A stretch of 24,523 bases of DNA from positions 1 through 24,523 of the forward strand of contig NZ_KB893073.1 in NCBI RefSeq assembly GCF_000373985.1. Reading direction: 5' to 3'. Under the pieces are notes generated by a model. The model worked only from the letters and a program-made list of their open reading frames with translations. It was not told where the DNA came from and did no database searches. Positions 22,870 through 24,523 of the stretch are shown here, one piece after another; positions within the stretch are counted from its first letter, which is position 1, and every line of letters starts with the position of its first letter. Made by a program: the position numbers and the translations under genes. This stretch comes from Desulfobacter curvatus DSM 3379 (lineage in GTDB: Bacteria; Desulfobacterota; Desulfobacteria; Desulfobacterales; Desulfobacteraceae).

Positions 22870-24056
22870 GGTTTTGTCCTTTTCCTGAAACGTGCCCCAA
22901 CCGCTGCCGGAAGATGTTGAATCCAAAAAGGCAGACGAACGGGCCGCTCCTTGGCATTACGGATCAAAAGAAAAATACCCGCAATTCCCATGACTACATT
23001 GGGCAACCACATGGCAATGACAGGCGGATAACGACCGGCCTCCCCGCCCGACCAGCCAAAGGCCAGCAGCAAATAATACAGCAGAAAAAAACCCACCCCC
23101 ATACCAAAGCCGTTGGATTTTCTAAAAGAGGTGGACTGAACACCCAAGGGGAATGCCAACACACCCAAAGCCAGACATGCAAAAGGGATGGAGAACTTTT
23201 CATGCAGCACCAAACGGGCCTCACTCTCCCTTTCCGGCGTTTTAAAGCCGGTTTGGATACGCTGGACCAGTTCATGCAGACTCATTTCATCAAAGCTCTT
23301 TCTCACCGTCCTTTCCCCATTTTTTTGCATGGCATTCAGGTCGATGTTGATGTCATAGTGCCCGAAATTAATATTGGTCACGGAATGATCCTGAACATTG
23401 ACCTGATTGATCATACCGTCATACAGGCGGATGGTGTATAGATCCCGGTCTCCCTGGCGCACCAGGCGCCCCCTGGGCGCCGTTGAAATAGAGACCATGT
23501 CGGCCGTCCTGCGATCCTCAATGAACACGTCCGTCAAATCCCGGGTCCCCATATCCACATGGGCCACATAAATCATGATCCCGTCAAGCTGACTGTTGAA
23601 CTGTCGCTCCTGCAGTGCAGCATCAATACTGGATCTGGCAAGTTCTATGGTTTTCACCTTCAGGGCCAGTTTGCCCTTGGGTATCCCATACACCGTCACC
23701 CACATGGTAATCGAAAGGGTAATCATACAGAATAGGAGTACCGGCGGCAAAAGTTTGTACAAAGACATGCCCGCCCCTTTCAGGGCAATGATCTCATTTT
23801 CTCCTGACATGCGCATGATGGTCAAAAGCACCGAAATCATGGCGGACATAGGAATGCTGAATTCCATGAACCGTGGCAGGGTATAAGATATCAGAAGAAG
23901 GATATCGGTAATACTGGAGTTGTAGTTAACCACCATATTCAAGATATCCGGAATCCGGGTCATCAAAAACACCGAGGTAAGAAAAAAGGTGCTGATGGCA
24001 AACGGCGGGATAAGCTCAAAAAACAGATATGTATGTATACGTTTAAAAACCTTCAT
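22866..24056 (-). CDS. lptF: LPS export ABC transporter permease LptF
   Basis: A 396-residue YjgP/YjgQ-family permease, partner of LptG. An N-terminal helix (FELIPPFAISTFFLTSVFLM, about 13-32) and two more before residue 110 precede the coupling segment GENEIIALKGAGMSLYKL. A periplasmic jellyroll (about 130-270) follows, then FSIPFACLALGVLAFPLG and two closing helices. LptF is told from LptG by gene order and by the SGENEI-ALK-AG-S motif; the two could be swapped in name. The ATG at 24056 lacks a Shine-Dalgarno sequence. A promoter at 24065-24093 would start transcription only about two bases upstream. Confidence 0.9.
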   Translation of the reverse strand: MKVFKRIHTYLFFELIPPFAISTFFLTSVFLMTRIPDILNMVVNYNSSITDILLLISYTLPRFMEFSIPMSAMISVLLTIMRMSGENEIIALKGAGMSLYKLLPPVLLFCMITLSITMWVTVYGIPKGKLALKVKTIELARSSIDAALQERQFNSQLDGIMIYVAHVDMGTRDLTDVFIEDRRTADMVSISTAPRGRLVRQGDRDLYTIRLYDGMINQVNVQDHSVTNINFGHYDINIDLNAMQKNGERTVRKSFDEMSLHELVQRIQTGFKTPERESEARLVLHEKFSIPFACLALGVLAFPLGVQSTSFRKSNGFGMGVGFFLLYYLLLAFGWSGGEAGRYPPVIAMWLPNVVMGIAGIFLLIRNAKERPVRLPFWIQHLPAAVGARFRKRTKP

Positions 24057-24064
24057 CGGCTTGG

Positions 24065-24093
24065 AAAATAAGAATTCCTGAACATTGTGTCAA
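24065..24093 (-). promoter_or_regulatory. promoter of the lptF-lptG-waaA-lpxK operon
   Basis: On the minus strand a perfect -35 TTGACA (24088-24093) and -10 TATTTT (24065-24070) are separated by 17 bases. The predicted start at about 24058 is two bases from the lptF ATG, so the mRNA would be essentially leaderless. Confidence 0.6.
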
Positions 24094-24143
24094 TAAATAG
24101 TATTGTTTGCATTATATTATTTTTCTGGTATGAAAACCATATT

Positions 24144-24523
24144 ATGAAAATAGTCATTGTAGCAAACGGAACCCTGTCTGAAACAGACGGACTTTTACCC
24201 AGAATACAACAGGCGGACATGGTTATTGCCGCAGACGGAGGAGCGGTTCATCTCCACCACATGGACATTGTGCCCCAAATTATCATTGGCGACCTAGATT
24301 CCATTCCCAAAGAAATCCTTTCATTTTTTAAGAAAAAACAGGTTAAAATTTTCAAGCACCCGGTGCGCAAGGACCAGACAGATATGGAATTGTGCATGGA
24401 ATATGCCATTGACCATGGATGTACCGAACTTCTCATTATGGGGGCCACCAGCACCCGGCTTGACCATACCCTGGCAAATATTTTCCTTCTACGCAGAATC
24501 GCAGACCGGAAAATCCCAACCAC
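24144..24523 (+). CDS. thiamine pyrophosphokinase, N-terminal part
   Basis: The window ends 126 codons into this gene. It starts MKIVIVANGTL and shows AADGGAVHLH (29-38), IIGDLDSIPKE (48-57), KDQTDMELCMEYA (76-88) and GATSTRLDHTLANI (100-113), the active-site motifs of bacterial thiamine pyrophosphokinase (ThiN/TPK family). This enzyme transfers pyrophosphate from ATP to thiamine in the cytoplasm. All visible metal- and thiamine-binding aspartates are present. It is divergent from lptF, with 87 bases between, and its role is unrelated to LPS. The start ATG at 24144 has no clear ribosome site; an ATG at 24130 meets a stop after five codons. Confidence 0.9.
   Translation, partial: MKIVIVANGTLSETDGLLPRIQQADMVIAADGGAVHLHHMDIVPQIIIGDLDSIPKEILSFFKKKQVKIFKHPVRKDQTDMELCMEYAIDHGCTELLIMGATSTRLDHTLANIFLLRRIADRKIPT

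Noticed and set aside
22870..22926. Longer LptG start inside lptF
   Set aside because: The added residues are the lptF C-terminus in another frame; the ATG at 22869 with a four-base overlap is the normal coupling.
24248..24523. Minus-strand open frame at the right edge
   Set aside because: It is antisense to a clear thiamine pyrophosphokinase and has no recognisable motif.
1..24523. CRISPR arrays, rRNA genes, replication origin
   Set aside because: No regularly spaced repeat series, rRNA-like sequence or DnaA-box cluster was seen on reading both strands.

Overview
The window looks like a Gram-negative sulfate reducer of the Desulfobacterales type (former Deltaproteobacteria). This is an inference from the gene content, the lptF-lptG-waaA-lpxK block and the style of the proteins; no taxonomic search was possible. 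It has two unlike parts: the end of an integrative element (1 to about 3899) and a large lipopolysaccharide (LPS) locus (about 4480 to 24060), followed by the start of a thiamine pyrophosphokinase gene.

Element part (1-3899). The left edge is the 3' end of an IS66-family insertion sequence that cuts into a small excisionase-like gene already carrying an in-frame amber codon. Next come a 293-codon gene of unknown function, a higBA toxin-antitoxin pair with a near-consensus promoter and operator, and a tyrosine integrase. The integrase gene starts about 170 bases from the 3' half of a tRNA-Gln(CUG) gene, from anticodon stem to CCA, followed by the tRNA terminator. This is the usual scar of integration into a tRNA gene. 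The intact tRNA copy should lie left of the window. Just beyond the scar are a relic of a NACHT-type NTPase gene, a small hairpin and an 82-base inverted-repeat element, so this spot has probably received and lost DNA before.

LPS part, first plus-strand cluster (4581-11231): a yrbL-like kinase-fold gene, a lipid A acyltransferase (lpxL type), heptosyltransferases II and I (waaF, waaC) and a GT2 glycosyltransferase, tightly packed and partly overlapping. After a 121-base gap come a DUF6492 glycosyltransferase-like gene and wecB (UDP-GlcNAc 2-epimerase). A GT4-type glycosyltransferase faces wecB on the minus strand (11238-12557).

Second plus-strand cluster (12782-19287): a waaG-like glycosyltransferase, a WaaP/Kdo-kinase-like protein, an 852-residue multidomain protein (APH-like kinase, middle region, nucleotidyltransferase-like domain and a C-terminal segment resembling nucleoside diphosphate kinase), a WaaL/Wzy-type O-antigen ligase and another kinase-fold protein. 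A leader with two hairpins, one followed by a T-run, precedes this cluster and could be an attenuator.

Minus-strand cluster (24056 to 19334): lptF, lptG, waaA (kdtA), lpxK, i.e. LPS export, Kdo transfer and lipid A 4'-phosphorylation. Together the genes cover late lipid A synthesis, inner core (Kdo, heptose), outer-core decoration and phosphorylation, O-antigen ligation and the inner-membrane part of the Lpt export bridge. The stretches 9033-11230 and 13900-18500 look more AT-rich by eye than the conserved genes, as expected for exchangeable outer-core modules.

The least explained items are the 852-residue fusion, the four kinase-fold proteins in one LPS locus, the possible leaderless starts of higB and lptF, the NACHT relic beside the tRNA scar, and the unknown 293-codon cargo gene.
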